This document shows positions 1 to 6,126 of a stretch of DNA of 6,126 nt, one piece after another; position 1 is the stretch's first letter, and each line of letters begins with the position of its first letter. The notes beneath the pieces were generated by a model, which was not told the origin of the DNA, searched no databases, and saw nothing but the letters and a program-made list of their open reading frames with translations. Made by a program: the position numbers and the translations under genes. The stretch is from Chloroflexota bacterium (GTDB taxonomy: Bacteria; Chloroflexota; Limnocylindria; Limnocylindrales; CSP1-4). The stretch covers positions 2,902-9,027 of the forward strand of contig PMIQ01000164.1 in assembly GCA_003157175.1 (NCBI GenBank). The letters run 5' to 3'.

Positions 1-978
1 ACCGATCGCGACGAGTTGCACGACATCTACCGCGGCTGGCGTGGAGTGGCCGACTCGTACTCGGACAATCGGATTCTGGTAGGGGAGATCTGGCTTCCAG
101 ATATCGAGCGCTTCGCCAAGTACCTCCGCCCGGACGAACTCCACACGGCCTTCAACTTCGATTTCCTGGCTCGGCCGTGGGATGCGGCGAGCCTGAAGGA
201 ATCGATCGACAGCACGCTGGCCGCTCACGCTCCAGTGGGCGCCCCGGCCACCTGGGTGCTCTCGAACCACGACGTCACGCGACCGGTGACGAGGTACGGC
301 CAGGAGGACTCCTCGTTTGCCTTCGCCACGAAACGACACGGCACTCCGACCGACCTCGAGCTAGGTCGCAAACGAGCGAGAGCGGCTGCACTGCTGTGCG
401 CCGCCCTGCCGGGCTCTCTGTACATCTACCAGGGCGAAGAGCTCGGCCTCGACGAGGTCCAGGATCTACCCGCGCACCAGCTGCAGGACCCGATGTACCT
501 GCGCTCCGGCGGCGCCGACCCCGGCCGCGACGGCTGCCGCGTTCCCTTGCCGTGGTCCGGGACGCGCCCTCCCTTCGGCTTCAGCCCTGCCGGCGCCACG
601 GCCGAGCCCTGGCTGCGGCAGCCGGGACGGTGGACGGAGCTGACCGTCGAAGCGGAGCAGAAGGACCCGCGCTCGATGCTCAGCCTGTATCGATCGATGC
701 TGGGGATCCGGCGGGAAAACACGGATCTTGTCGAGGGTAACTTGCGCTGGCTGGCTTCGGCGGACGACGTCCTCAGCTTCGCCAGGGGCGAGCGATTCGT
801 GTGCGTCACGAACTTCTCCAGCCATCCGATCGAGCTGCCCAGCGGTTGCTCGCTGCTCCTCGCCAGCGCAGATCTGACGGAAGGCCGCCTGCCGTCGGAC
901 GCCAGCGCATGGCTTCGTTTCGACCAAGACCAAACCCAGGATCGCACCATCCGGTGCCCGACAGAGGGAGGAAAATGA
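1..978 (+). CDS. Alpha-glucosidase, glycoside hydrolase family 13 (C-terminal part, 5' truncated by window edge)
   Basis: This is the C-terminal ~325 residues of a retaining GH13 alpha-glucosidase (maltase / oligo-1,6-glucosidase group), which releases glucose from the non-reducing end of alpha-glucosides, probably in the cytoplasm. The frame is open from base 1, so the TTG at 16 is not the start. Counting from base 1, VGEIW carries the expected acid/base Glu at residue 29 and SNHDVTRP carries the transition-state-stabilising Asp at residue 91. These are followed by GSLYIYQGEELGL (138-150), typical of maltases, and RDGCRVPLPW (176-185), a signature common in high-GC alpha-glucosidases. The region with the catalytic Asp nucleophile lies upstream of the window. 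A short beta-type C-terminal domain ends at TGA 976-978. The same-strand sugar transporter genes downstream suggest that it hydrolyses the imported sugar. Exact substrate (maltose, isomaltose, sucrose, trehalose) cannot be told. Family assignment is firm; subfamily is inferred. Confidence 0.93.
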   Translation, partial: TDRDELHDIYRGWRGVADSYSDNRILVGEIWLPDIERFAKYLRPDELHTAFNFDFLARPWDAASLKESIDSTLAAHAPVGAPATWVLSNHDVTRPVTRYGQEDSSFAFATKRHGTPTDLELGRKRARAAALLCAALPGSLYIYQGEELGLDEVQDLPAHQLQDPMYLRSGGADPGRDGCRVPLPWSGTRPPFGFSPAGATAEPWLRQPGRWTELTVEAEQKDPRSMLSLYRSMLGIRRENTDLVEGNLRWLASADDVLSFARGERFVCVTNFSSHPIELPSGCSLLLASADLTEGRLPSDASAWLRFDQDQTQDRTIRCPTEGGK

Positions 979-989
979 GGATGGAGTGA
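975..989 (+). other. Four-codon mini-reading-frame bridging two genes
   Basis: An ATG at 975 overlaps the alpha-glucosidase stop (ATGA) and opens a frame of four codons (Met-Arg-Met-Glu) closing at TGA 987-989. That stop overlaps an ATG at 989 (TGATG), which is in frame with the sugar-binding protein. A GGGAGGA Shine-Dalgarno-like run at 966-972 lies 9 bases before the internal ATG at 981. It could be a coupling minicistron or simply an accident of overlapping start and stop codons; there is no independent support for translation. Confidence 0.3.
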
Positions 990-1069
990 TGGTCCAAACA
1001 TCGCTATTCAGGGGGCTCGCAACTCAGGCAAAGAGCCAGTCCGTTCGACACATCGAAGTGAGTGAGGAA

Positions 1070-2506
1070 ATGACGATCAAGCCTCAAAGCAGGTTTAGGG
1101 CGCTGGCGATGGTCGCTTTGACCACCGTCGCGGTCACTGCCTGCTCCGCGACCAACACTCCCAGTCCAAGCACCGCCGCTGCCGGTACCCAGGCCCCGGG
1201 CGCGACCGCCGCTCCGACTACCGCCGCCCACAAGCCGGTGACCATCACCGTCGGCGCGCTCCGGCCGGGCGCCACGCAGGATGCTAGCGACGCGCTGAAT
1301 CTCCAGATCAGCGAGTTCGAAGCGAAGTACCCGTGGATCACCGCGGAACCCCAGGAGTACAACTGGACCGCCCCGACCTTCACTGCCGCTCTCGCGGCCG
1401 GCACACTGCCGATCGTCTTCACGATCCCCTTCACTGACGGCAAGGGCCTGATCCAGCAGCATCAGATCGTCAACATCGACGCCCGCGTCCGGGCTCTGCC
1501 GTATGTCGACAAGTTCAACAAGAGCGTTCTCGTGAACGGGCAGGACGCCGACGGCAAGATCTGGGCAGTCCCGACCCAGGCGTACGGCATGTGCCTGACC
1601 TACAACCGCACCCTGTTTACTCAGGCCGGCCTCGATCCGAACAATCCACCCACGACGTGGGACGAAGTCAAGGCCGACGCCAAGATCATCTCCGCCAAGG
1701 ACCATGTCGCCGGCTTCGCCGAGATGGCCACGCAGAATACCGGTGGCTGGCAGCTGGCCACGATGACCTACTCGCTCGGTGGGCGCATGGAGACCGTCGG
1801 CTCCGACGGCAAAGTCACCGCCACCGTCGACAACTCCGCCACCAAGGCAGCCCTCGCGTACCTGCATTCCCTCCGCTGGGACGACAACTCGATGGGCTCA
1901 ACGTTCGACTACAACTGGGGCTCCATCAACCAGGCCTTCACCGCCGGCCAGATCGGCATGTTCACAGGCGGTTCTGACCTCTACACCACCATGGTCCAGA
2001 ACGACAACCTCAATTCGGCCGACTACGGGATCACCGTAATTCCGCTGGCCAGCGACCCGAATGCCGGAGTCCTCGGCGGCGGCACCCTGGCGGCCGTAAA
2101 CGTCGTCACTACCGAAGACCAGCGTGACGCTGCGGTCGATTGGATCGACTTCTACTACATGAACAAGCTGCTGACCCAGGAAGGCGCCGTGGCCGACGCC
2201 CAGGCGCTCAAGGACAACAAGCAGCCGGTCGGTGTGCCCGCCCTGCCGATCTTCGACAAGGCGACCTACGATCAGTCACAGGTCTGGATCAAGGACTACA
2301 TCAACGTCCCAACGGACCAGATGACCAACTTCACCAGCAAGATCTTCAACGAGCAGCTCGTCAACGAGCCTGCCGTCAACACCCAGGATCTCTACGCGGC
2401 TCTCGACCCGGTCGTGCAAGCAGTGCTGACAGACAAGAATGCCGACATCGACGCGCTCCTCCTCGCGGCGAACAAGCAGATCCAGTCTGTGATTGCCAAG
2501 GGCTAG
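1070..2506 (+). CDS. Sugar ABC transporter substrate-binding lipoprotein (family 1, CUT1 type)
   Basis: Extracytoplasmic solute-binding protein of the MalE/UgpB-like family 1, which captures a sugar and delivers it to the two downstream permeases. From ATG 1070 it is 478 residues. Basic n-region (Lys4, Arg8, Arg10), hydrophobic core 11-22 and lipobox Val-Thr-Ala-Cys with Cys25 indicate lipid anchoring. An Ala/Thr/Pro/Ser spacer spans about 26-55. The mature domain shows AYGMCLTYNRTLFTQAGLDP (171-190) followed by PPTTWDEV, typical of the family, and the FTAGQIGMFTGGSD motif (290-303). The frame is open further up to GTG 986 / ATG 989, but those starts would put about 27 extra polar residues before the signal peptide. 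GAGGA at 1064-1068 is unusually close to ATG 1070, and GTG 1058 is also possible, so the start is not settled. Ligand unknown; alpha-gluco-oligosaccharide is inferred from the GH13 neighbour. Confidence 0.92.
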   Translation: MTIKPQSRFRALAMVALTTVAVTACSATNTPSPSTAAAGTQAPGATAAPTTAAHKPVTITVGALRPGATQDASDALNLQISEFEAKYPWITAEPQEYNWTAPTFTAALAAGTLPIVFTIPFTDGKGLIQQHQIVNIDARVRALPYVDKFNKSVLVNGQDADGKIWAVPTQAYGMCLTYNRTLFTQAGLDPNNPPTTWDEVKADAKIISAKDHVAGFAEMATQNTGGWQLATMTYSLGGRMETVGSDGKVTATVDNSATKAALAYLHSLRWDDNSMGSTFDYNWGSINQAFTAGQIGMFTGGSDLYTTMVQNDNLNSADYGITVIPLASDPNAGVLGGGTLAAVNVVTTEDQRDAAVDWIDFYYMNKLLTQEGAVADAQALKDNKQPVGVPALPIFDKATYDQSQVWIKDYINVPTDQMTNFTSKIFNEQLVNEPAVNTQDLYAALDPVVQAVLTDKNADIDALLLAANKQIQSVIAKG

Positions 2507-2516
2507 CCGAAGACCA

Positions 2517-2553
2517 TCGGTGGGAGCCCGATTGCATCCCGGGCTCCCACCGA
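2517..2553 (+). terminator. Strong intra-operon hairpin, terminator-like
   Basis: A perfect 14-bp inverted repeat (2517-2530 with 2540-2553; left arm TCGGTGGGAGCCCG) encloses a 9-base loop and starts 10 bases after the binding-protein stop. It is followed after a few bases by a broken T-rich stretch (TTCGTTTT, 2557-2564). The stem is strong but the U-tract is imperfect and offset, so it may be a partial terminator or a 3'-end-protecting structure. Either would leave more binding-protein mRNA than permease mRNA, as is known for the malE-malF intergenic region of enterobacteria. The effect here is inferred. Confidence 0.75.
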
Positions 2554-2626
2554 ACGTTCGTTTTGACCACACTCTCGGCGCGGCTCGCTGCCGTAGCTGA
2601 GGCGCAGAAAGGCAGACATTCAGGCA

Positions 2627-3574
2627 ATGGGCTCACCGGCTGCACCGCCAGTAGCAGCGAGAGGCGCGCGCAGGCGCCGTGGTCCGCTGACCTGGGTCAG
2701 CAGAGACGGCCTGAGCACCTTTGTCTTCCTGCTGCCGTTGCTTCTGATCTTCGGTGTCTTCTCGTGGTTCCCGATCCTGCGGTCGTTCGTGATGAGCGTC
2801 CAGGAAACGAACCTCGTCTCGACCCCCACCTTCGTCGGCCTCGACAACTTCGCCAACGTGCTGGCCGACCCGCTGTTCGGTAAGGCCGTGGCCAACACGG
2901 CGTACTTCGCCCTTCTGGCGCTGATCTTCGGCTATCCGATCCCGCTGGTGCTGGCCGTGATCATGAGTGAGACGCGGCGGTTCAAGGGCTTGTACAGCGC
3001 TCTGGCATATCTGCCGGTGGTCATTCCGCCGGTCGTGTCGGTGCTCCTGTGGAGGTTCTTCTACGACGCCAGCTCCAACGGAGTCTTCAACACGATCCTC
3101 AGCTGGGTGGGCCTCGGGCCCTTCCCGTGGCTTCAGGACGCGGGCACCGCGATGCCTTCGATAGTGCTCGAGGCGACCTGGGCCGCCGCCGGAGGAACGG
3201 TGATCATCTACCTCGCCGCCCTCCTCAGCGTCCCGAGGGAGCTCTACGACGCCGCCGAAGTCGACGGCGCCTCCATCTGGCAGAAGATCTGGCACGTGAC
3301 CCTGCCGCAGTTGCGGGGGATCCTGTTCATCACCCTGATCCTCCAGCTGATCGCCACGGCCCAGCTCTTCACCGAGCCCTTCCTCTTCACCGGAGGCGGC
3401 CCGGCCAATTCGACCATGACCGTGCTGCTCCTCATCTACCACTACGCCTTCCAGAACAGCCTCGGTGGCGACTACGGCATGGCCGCCGCGCTCAGCATCA
3501 TGCTGGCCGTCTTTCTTGGAGTGTTCACGGCGGTCTATTTCCGGCTCACCCGGTCGTGGAGCACCTCATCATGA
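2627..3574 (+). CDS. Sugar ABC transporter permease, MalF type
   Basis: Inner-membrane permease subunit (315 residues) of a CUT1 carbohydrate importer, forming the translocation path together with the MalG-type partner. After a basic N-terminus (Arg-rich, 12-18) six hydrophobic spans are visible at about 31-52, 91-112, 124-143, 177-200, 231-251 and 284-305. The cytoplasmic EAA loop that docks the ATPase lies between spans 4 and 5 at 205-227 (ELYDAAEVDGASIW through to TLP). FTGGGPANSTM (254-264) is also usual for this subfamily. It has no large MalF-type periplasmic insertion and is of normal length for the short form. ATG 2627 is the only ATG start: an in-frame TAG lies at 2594-2596. Its ribosome site is weak, with AAAGG at 2608-2612 about 14 bases away. 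It follows the hairpin and overlaps the next gene by 4 bases, implying translational coupling. Confidence 0.93.
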   Translation: MGSPAAPPVAARGARRRRGPLTWVSRDGLSTFVFLLPLLLIFGVFSWFPILRSFVMSVQETNLVSTPTFVGLDNFANVLADPLFGKAVANTAYFALLALIFGYPIPLVLAVIMSETRRFKGLYSALAYLPVVIPPVVSVLLWRFFYDASSNGVFNTILSWVGLGPFPWLQDAGTAMPSIVLEATWAAAGGTVIIYLAALLSVPRELYDAAEVDGASIWQKIWHVTLPQLRGILFITLILQLIATAQLFTEPFLFTGGGPANSTMTVLLLIYHYAFQNSLGGDYGMAAALSIMLAVFLGVFTAVYFRLTRSWSTSS

Positions 3575-4491
3575 AGTCGCGACTTCTGACCCGGCGCCGA
3601 GCGAGCGTCCAGAACAACCCTCGCGGGATCGTTTCAATCGCAGACTGGCGCCGCCCGCGGACACGTTGGGCGCTCCGTCTCATTCAGGGCGCAACCCTGA
3701 TCCTCCTCCTTCTCCTTGGATTGGGGCCGATCCTGTGGCTTGCCAAGTCGGCCATCACGCCGACCCAGGACACGCTCCGAACGCCGATGGCGCTCTGGCC
3801 CCACGGCTTCGACCTGTCCTTTCTCGCCACGGCCTGGACCAGGACCCACATCGACCGCTACTTCCTCAACACCGTCTGGATCGCGGTCGGATCCTGGATC
3901 GTCCAGATAGTGGTCGCGACGACCGGCGGCTACGCGCTCTCAGTCCTCAAGCCGAGGTTCTCCCGCGTTCTGACGGGACTGGTGCTGGCCACCCTGTTCG
4001 TCCCCTCGATCGTCTTGCTCGTCCCGCTCTACCTGACCGTGGTCGACATGCCCGTGGTGCACATCAGGATGATCGACACGTACTGGGCGGTGTGGCTGCC
4101 GGCGGGTGCGAGCGCCTTCAACGTCCTGCTCGTCAAGCGCTTCTTCGACAACCTGCCTCGCGAGATCATCGAGGCCGCTCAGGTCGATGGCGCCGGTCCG
4201 TTCCGGTTGTTCTGGTCGATAATCCTTCCGATGTCACGCCCGATCATCGGCGTGGTGTCGGTCTTTGCCGTGATCGGGACGTGGAAGGACTACCTTTGGC
4301 CGCTGCTGGTGCTGCCGGACCCCAACATCCAGCCGCTCTCGGTTCGACTGCCGACGCTCCAACCCACCACTGAGCTCGATATCTTCCTTGCGGCCCTGCT
4401 GATCGCGTCGATCATTCCGATCATCATGTTCTTGATCTTCCAGCGGATGTTCCTGCAGGGCGGCGATATCAGCGGAGCGATCAAGGGCTGA
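3571..4491 (+). CDS. Sugar ABC transporter permease, MalG type
   Basis: Second membrane subunit of the CUT1 importer, 306 residues. The start is the ATG at 3571, whose ATGA overlaps the stop of the MalF-type gene. The frame stays open far upstream inside that gene, but the upstream part is an Arg/Pro-rich shadow translation, and only from 3571 does the protein look like a permease. A basic cytoplasmic N-terminus of about 36 residues precedes six spans near 38-57, 101-123, 133-155, 171-190, 222-243 and 271-290. The EAA loop is at 201-220 (EAAQVDGAGPFRLFWSIILP), giving the ATPase contact. GTWKDYLWPLLVL (236-248) and the C-terminal QRMFLQGGDISGAIKG are hallmarks of MalG-like proteins. No ATPase gene follows: the next genes are on the opposite strand. 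Substrate is inferred to be the same as for the binding protein. Confidence 0.94.
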   Translation: MKSRLLTRRRASVQNNPRGIVSIADWRRPRTRWALRLIQGATLILLLLLGLGPILWLAKSAITPTQDTLRTPMALWPHGFDLSFLATAWTRTHIDRYFLNTVWIAVGSWIVQIVVATTGGYALSVLKPRFSRVLTGLVLATLFVPSIVLLVPLYLTVVDMPVVHIRMIDTYWAVWLPAGASAFNVLLVKRFFDNLPREIIEAAQVDGAGPFRLFWSIILPMSRPIIGVVSVFAVIGTWKDYLWPLLVLPDPNIQPLSVRLPTLQPTTELDIFLAALLIASIIPIIMFLIFQRMFLQGGDISGAIKG

Positions 4492-4510
4492 TCGGCAGAC
4501 CCGGTTCGGC

Positions 4511-4531
4511 GGCCGGACCAAGGTTCCGGCC
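4511..4531 (+). terminator. Hairpin after the permease operon, possible terminator
   Basis: A 7-bp perfect inverted repeat (GGCCGGA 4511-4517 with TCCGGCC 4525-4531) with a 7-base loop starts 20 bases after the MalG-type stop and is followed by TTCT. The stem is GC-rich but the T-tract is poor. Its position between convergent gene sets suits a terminator, possibly for both directions, but this is weak evidence. Confidence 0.4.
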
Positions 4532-4550
4532 TTCTATCGTCGCGCCGCGT

Positions 4551-4731
4551 TCAGCCGCGCGGGGCGTCCGGGACTTCTCGAACCTTGCGGGCCAGGCGCT
4601 CGGGCGTGAACGGTTTCGGCAGGGTGCGCCAATTCTGCGCGTCCTGCCGCCGGCCCGGGGGTCCTCCGCGCGCCGCATCCGGCTCGAGGAACGAAATCGC
4701 CGGCCTCCACGACGGCTCGGACGATGGCGGC
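4551..4731 (-). pseudogene. Decayed C-terminal remnant of a two-component receiver domain
   Basis: Directly behind the epimerase stop, the minus strand holds pieces of a response-regulator receiver C-terminus in two frames. In the epimerase's own frame, just past its stop, it reads AIVRAVVEAG (4725-4696), resembling the 'DDAIVRHGVLEAG' stretch of receivers from hybrid sensor kinases. After a one-base shift comes ISFLEP (4697-4680), then a Gly/Arg-rich stretch with no receiver character. The last part, LPKPFTPERLARKVREV ending at TGA 4553-4551, matches the beta5-alpha5 end of a receiver, including the conserved Lys of the KPF motif (codon 4616-4614). No phospho-acceptor Asp region remains and no start is visible. 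It is read as a degraded gene fragment, not a working regulator. The final segment is the convincing part; the upstream pieces are short and could be chance. Confidence 0.5.
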
Positions 4732-5958
4732 TCAGGGCAAGCCGGCCAGCTCCAGCTGTTGTGTCCGGTCCATGATCTCGAGCATCGCCCGAGCGTCGTG
4801 GTAGGGGCATTTCCAGAAGTCGACCTTGGTCAGGCCCGGGAGGGGAACGCCCTCGCGGCTGACGCGGGCGTACCACTCGCCGTCGCGGTGGTCGATCACG
4901 AAGGCGTCGATGAAGTCCCACGTCTTGATGGCGGCCGCGAGGTGCTTCTCTCGGCCCGAGATGCGGTACGCATTGAGGTACCCGACCACCGCTTCTGCCT
5001 GCGGCCACCATTCCTTGTCCGTCTCGAGGTGGCCGTCCGCCGTCCTGTCCTTGTACACGCCGCCCAGCTCGGCGTCGTAGCCGGCCGCCAGGACGGCGTC
5101 CGCCATCTTGACGGCAGCCGCCTGCGCTCGGGCCGCGAGGGCCGGGTCTCCCACCACGCCGGCCGCTTCGCAGATCAGCCAGCTCGCCTCGATGTCGTGG
5201 CCGTACGAGATGGCCCCCGACATCGACCGCCAGTGCTCATCGAAGAAGAGGATCAGATGTCCGCTCTGCGCGTCGAAGATGCGGTCCAGCACCAGCTCGA
5301 GCACTGCCCGCAGCCGCGCCCGCGGTCGCGGATCCTCGCAGACGAGAGCGAGCGTCGTGTAGGCCTCGAGCACATGAAGGTGGTTGTTCATCGAGAAGGG
5401 CGCGTTCAGGTCCACGTCGGATAGCCGGATGTCGTCGATCGGCTGCCAGTCGCGCCCGCGCGCCTCCCAGTAGCCGCCGTTCGCGGGGTCGAGCGCGCGA
5501 GCCTCGATGTCCTCGAAGAGCCGCATGGCTCGATCGAGCGCGGCGCGCACACCCGTTGCCCGGAAATACTCGGCCAGCCCATACACGCCGAAGGCCTGGC
5601 CGTAGGTCTGCTTTCGAGCCTGCAGCATTCGGCCGAGGTGGTCCACCTCCCAGTACAGGCCCGAATGCTCCGGGTCCCAGAAATGCGCGAGGAGGTATTC
5701 GAACGCCCGGTCCGCCATCTCACGATAGAGAGGCTCGGGCCAGCGCCGAAATGCGGCCGAGAAGGTCCAGAGGATGCGGGCGTTGAGCACGCCGCCCTTG
5801 CCGGCGCTCGCGTCCGGATGCCCGTCGACGGAGATGGCTCCAAAGAAGCCACCCTGCTCCCGATCGACGGCCCTGGTCGCCCAATACGGCAGGATATCCC
5901 CGCGCAACTCGCGCTCAGCGGAGGCGCGCAATGTTCCAAGTAGATCCGCCGTGGTCAT
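4732..5958 (-). CDS. AGE-family epimerase, probable cellobiose 2-epimerase
   Basis: A 408-residue (alpha/alpha)6-barrel sugar epimerase of the N-acylglucosamine 2-epimerase superfamily, closest in motifs to cellobiose 2-epimerase. That enzyme converts the reducing-end glucose of beta-1,4-disaccharides to mannose, and works on mannobiose in beta-mannan breakdown. Visible motifs are GGVLNARILWTFSAA (55-69, Arg61), KQTYGQAFGVYGLAEYF (116-132), NNHLHVLEAY (191-200, His195 probable catalytic), GHDIEASWL (253-261, His254 and Glu257), KEWWPQAEAVVG (315-326) and WKCPYHDARAMLE (382-394, His387). The three His, Arg and Glu expected for catalysis are all present. Length is normal for the family and there is no signal peptide, so it is cytoplasmic. 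The start ATG (complement of 5956-5958) gives the expected N-terminus but has no clear Shine-Dalgarno. It is convergent with the transporter set and probably co-transcribed with the partial gene upstream. An N-acetylglucosamine or mannose epimerase is the alternative, judged less likely. Confidence 0.9.
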   Translation of the reverse strand: MTTADLLGTLRASAERELRGDILPYWATRAVDREQGGFFGAISVDGHPDASAGKGGVLNARILWTFSAAFRRWPEPLYREMADRAFEYLLAHFWDPEHSGLYWEVDHLGRMLQARKQTYGQAFGVYGLAEYFRATGVRAALDRAMRLFEDIEARALDPANGGYWEARGRDWQPIDDIRLSDVDLNAPFSMNNHLHVLEAYTTLALVCEDPRPRARLRAVLELVLDRIFDAQSGHLILFFDEHWRSMSGAISYGHDIEASWLICEAAGVVGDPALAARAQAAAVKMADAVLAAGYDAELGGVYKDRTADGHLETDKEWWPQAEAVVGYLNAYRISGREKHLAAAIKTWDFIDAFVIDHRDGEWYARVSREGVPLPGLTKVDFWKCPYHDARAMLEIMDRTQQLELAGLP

Positions 5959-6006
5959 GCCGGGATGGTAGCGGGTGCCGGGTTGCCGAGGCGGACGCGC
6001 GAAGCG

Positions 6007-6126
6007 CTACTGGTTGGCGGACGCACTACGCGTGGGGAAACCGGTAGACACGGCTTCCAGTCGATCGACCAGGCGCAGCAGGTCGGCGGCTTCGGACTTG
6101 CGGAGTTCTCCGGTCTGGAGCGCCAG
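6007..6126 (-). CDS. Hypothetical protein, C-terminal 39 residues (5' part outside window)
   Basis: On the minus strand a frame is open from the window edge to TAG (complement of 6007-6009). It encodes a helical, charged segment, LQTGELRKSEAADLLRLVDR, then a short Ser/Thr-rich tail (STGFPTRSASANQ). Codon third positions are mostly G or C over the helical part, as in neighbouring genes. The stop lies 48 bases before the epimerase start, so the two are probably in one transcript. The fragment is too short to assign a family, and I do not recognise it. A chance open frame cannot be excluded in such GC-rich DNA. Confidence 0.5.
   Translation of the reverse strand: MALQTGELRKSEAADLLRLVDRLEAVSTGFPTRSASANQ

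Noticed and set aside
979..1069. Possible promoter or sugar-responsive operator before the binding-protein gene
   Set aside because: I saw no convincing promoter hexamers and no LacI-type palindrome here. Read-through from the alpha-glucosidase gene is sufficient.
1004..1867. Minus-strand open frame of 287 codons antisense to the binding protein
   Set aside because: It is a Gly/Asp/Val-rich translation with no motif, fully opposite a convincing lipoprotein gene.
3049..3570. In-frame upstream extension of the MalG-type permease, adding about 174 residues
   Set aside because: The extension lies wholly within the MalF-type gene in another frame and translates to an Arg/Pro-rich sequence without membrane segments. 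The ATGA overlap at 3571 gives a normal-length permease.
4481..5011. Minus-strand open frame of 176 codons overlapping the epimerase 3' end
   Set aside because: It is a low-complexity Arg/Gly/Pro-rich translation out of frame with the clearly conserved epimerase and with the receiver-like segment. It is a GC-rich shadow.
4585..5424. Plus-strand open frame of 279 codons antisense to the epimerase
   Set aside because: It lies opposite a well-conserved enzyme, has an Arg/Val/Pro-biased composition and no recognisable domain. This is the expected antisense shadow in high-GC DNA.
5959..6006. Possible promoter or ribosome site for the epimerase
   Set aside because: No recognisable -35/-10 pair or Shine-Dalgarno is visible in these 48 bases. 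Co-transcription with the upstream partial gene is simpler.

Overview
This is a GC-rich bacterial stretch holding a sugar-uptake and sugar-processing locus. Codons end mostly in G or C. The solute-binding protein is a lipoprotein with a long Ala/Thr/Pro-rich spacer after its lipid-anchored Cys. That spacer style, together with a cellobiose-2-epimerase-like protein and an orphan CUT1 transporter without its own ATPase, fits Chloroflexota or a similar high-GC lineage (Actinomycetota is the main alternative). The lineage is an inference; no marker gene is present.

Plus strand, 1-4491: a four-gene set. It opens with the C-terminal ~325 residues of a GH13 alpha-glucosidase (1-978). Next come a lipoprotein sugar-binding protein (preferred start 1070, end 2506), a MalF-type permease (2627-3574) and a MalG-type permease (3571-4491). 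The two permeases overlap by 4 bases (ATGA). A strong GC-rich hairpin sits between the binding-protein gene and the permease genes, where it could make the binding protein more abundant than the membrane subunits. No ATP-binding subunit is encoded here, so the importer probably uses a shared MsiK/MalK-type ATPase encoded elsewhere. The simplest reading is that the transporter imports alpha-linked glucosides or oligosaccharides and the GH13 enzyme hydrolyses them in the cytoplasm.

Minus strand, 6126-4551, convergent with the plus-strand set: the last 39 codons of an unidentified gene (6007-6126), then after 48 bases a complete AGE-family epimerase most like cellobiose 2-epimerase (4732-5958), then what looks like the decayed C-terminal end of a two-component receiver domain (4551-4731). 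The two gene sets meet in a short region (4492-4550) with a modest hairpin.

The window is largely a conventional carbohydrate-utilisation locus, and I see no convincing new system. The points most worth a second look are the receiver-domain relic behind the epimerase, the internal hairpin of the transporter operon, the mini-reading-frame at the alpha-glucosidase/binding-protein junction, and the pairing of an alpha-glucosidase with an enzyme family that acts on beta-linked disaccharides. I found no tRNA, rRNA, CRISPR array, insertion sequence or phage gene.
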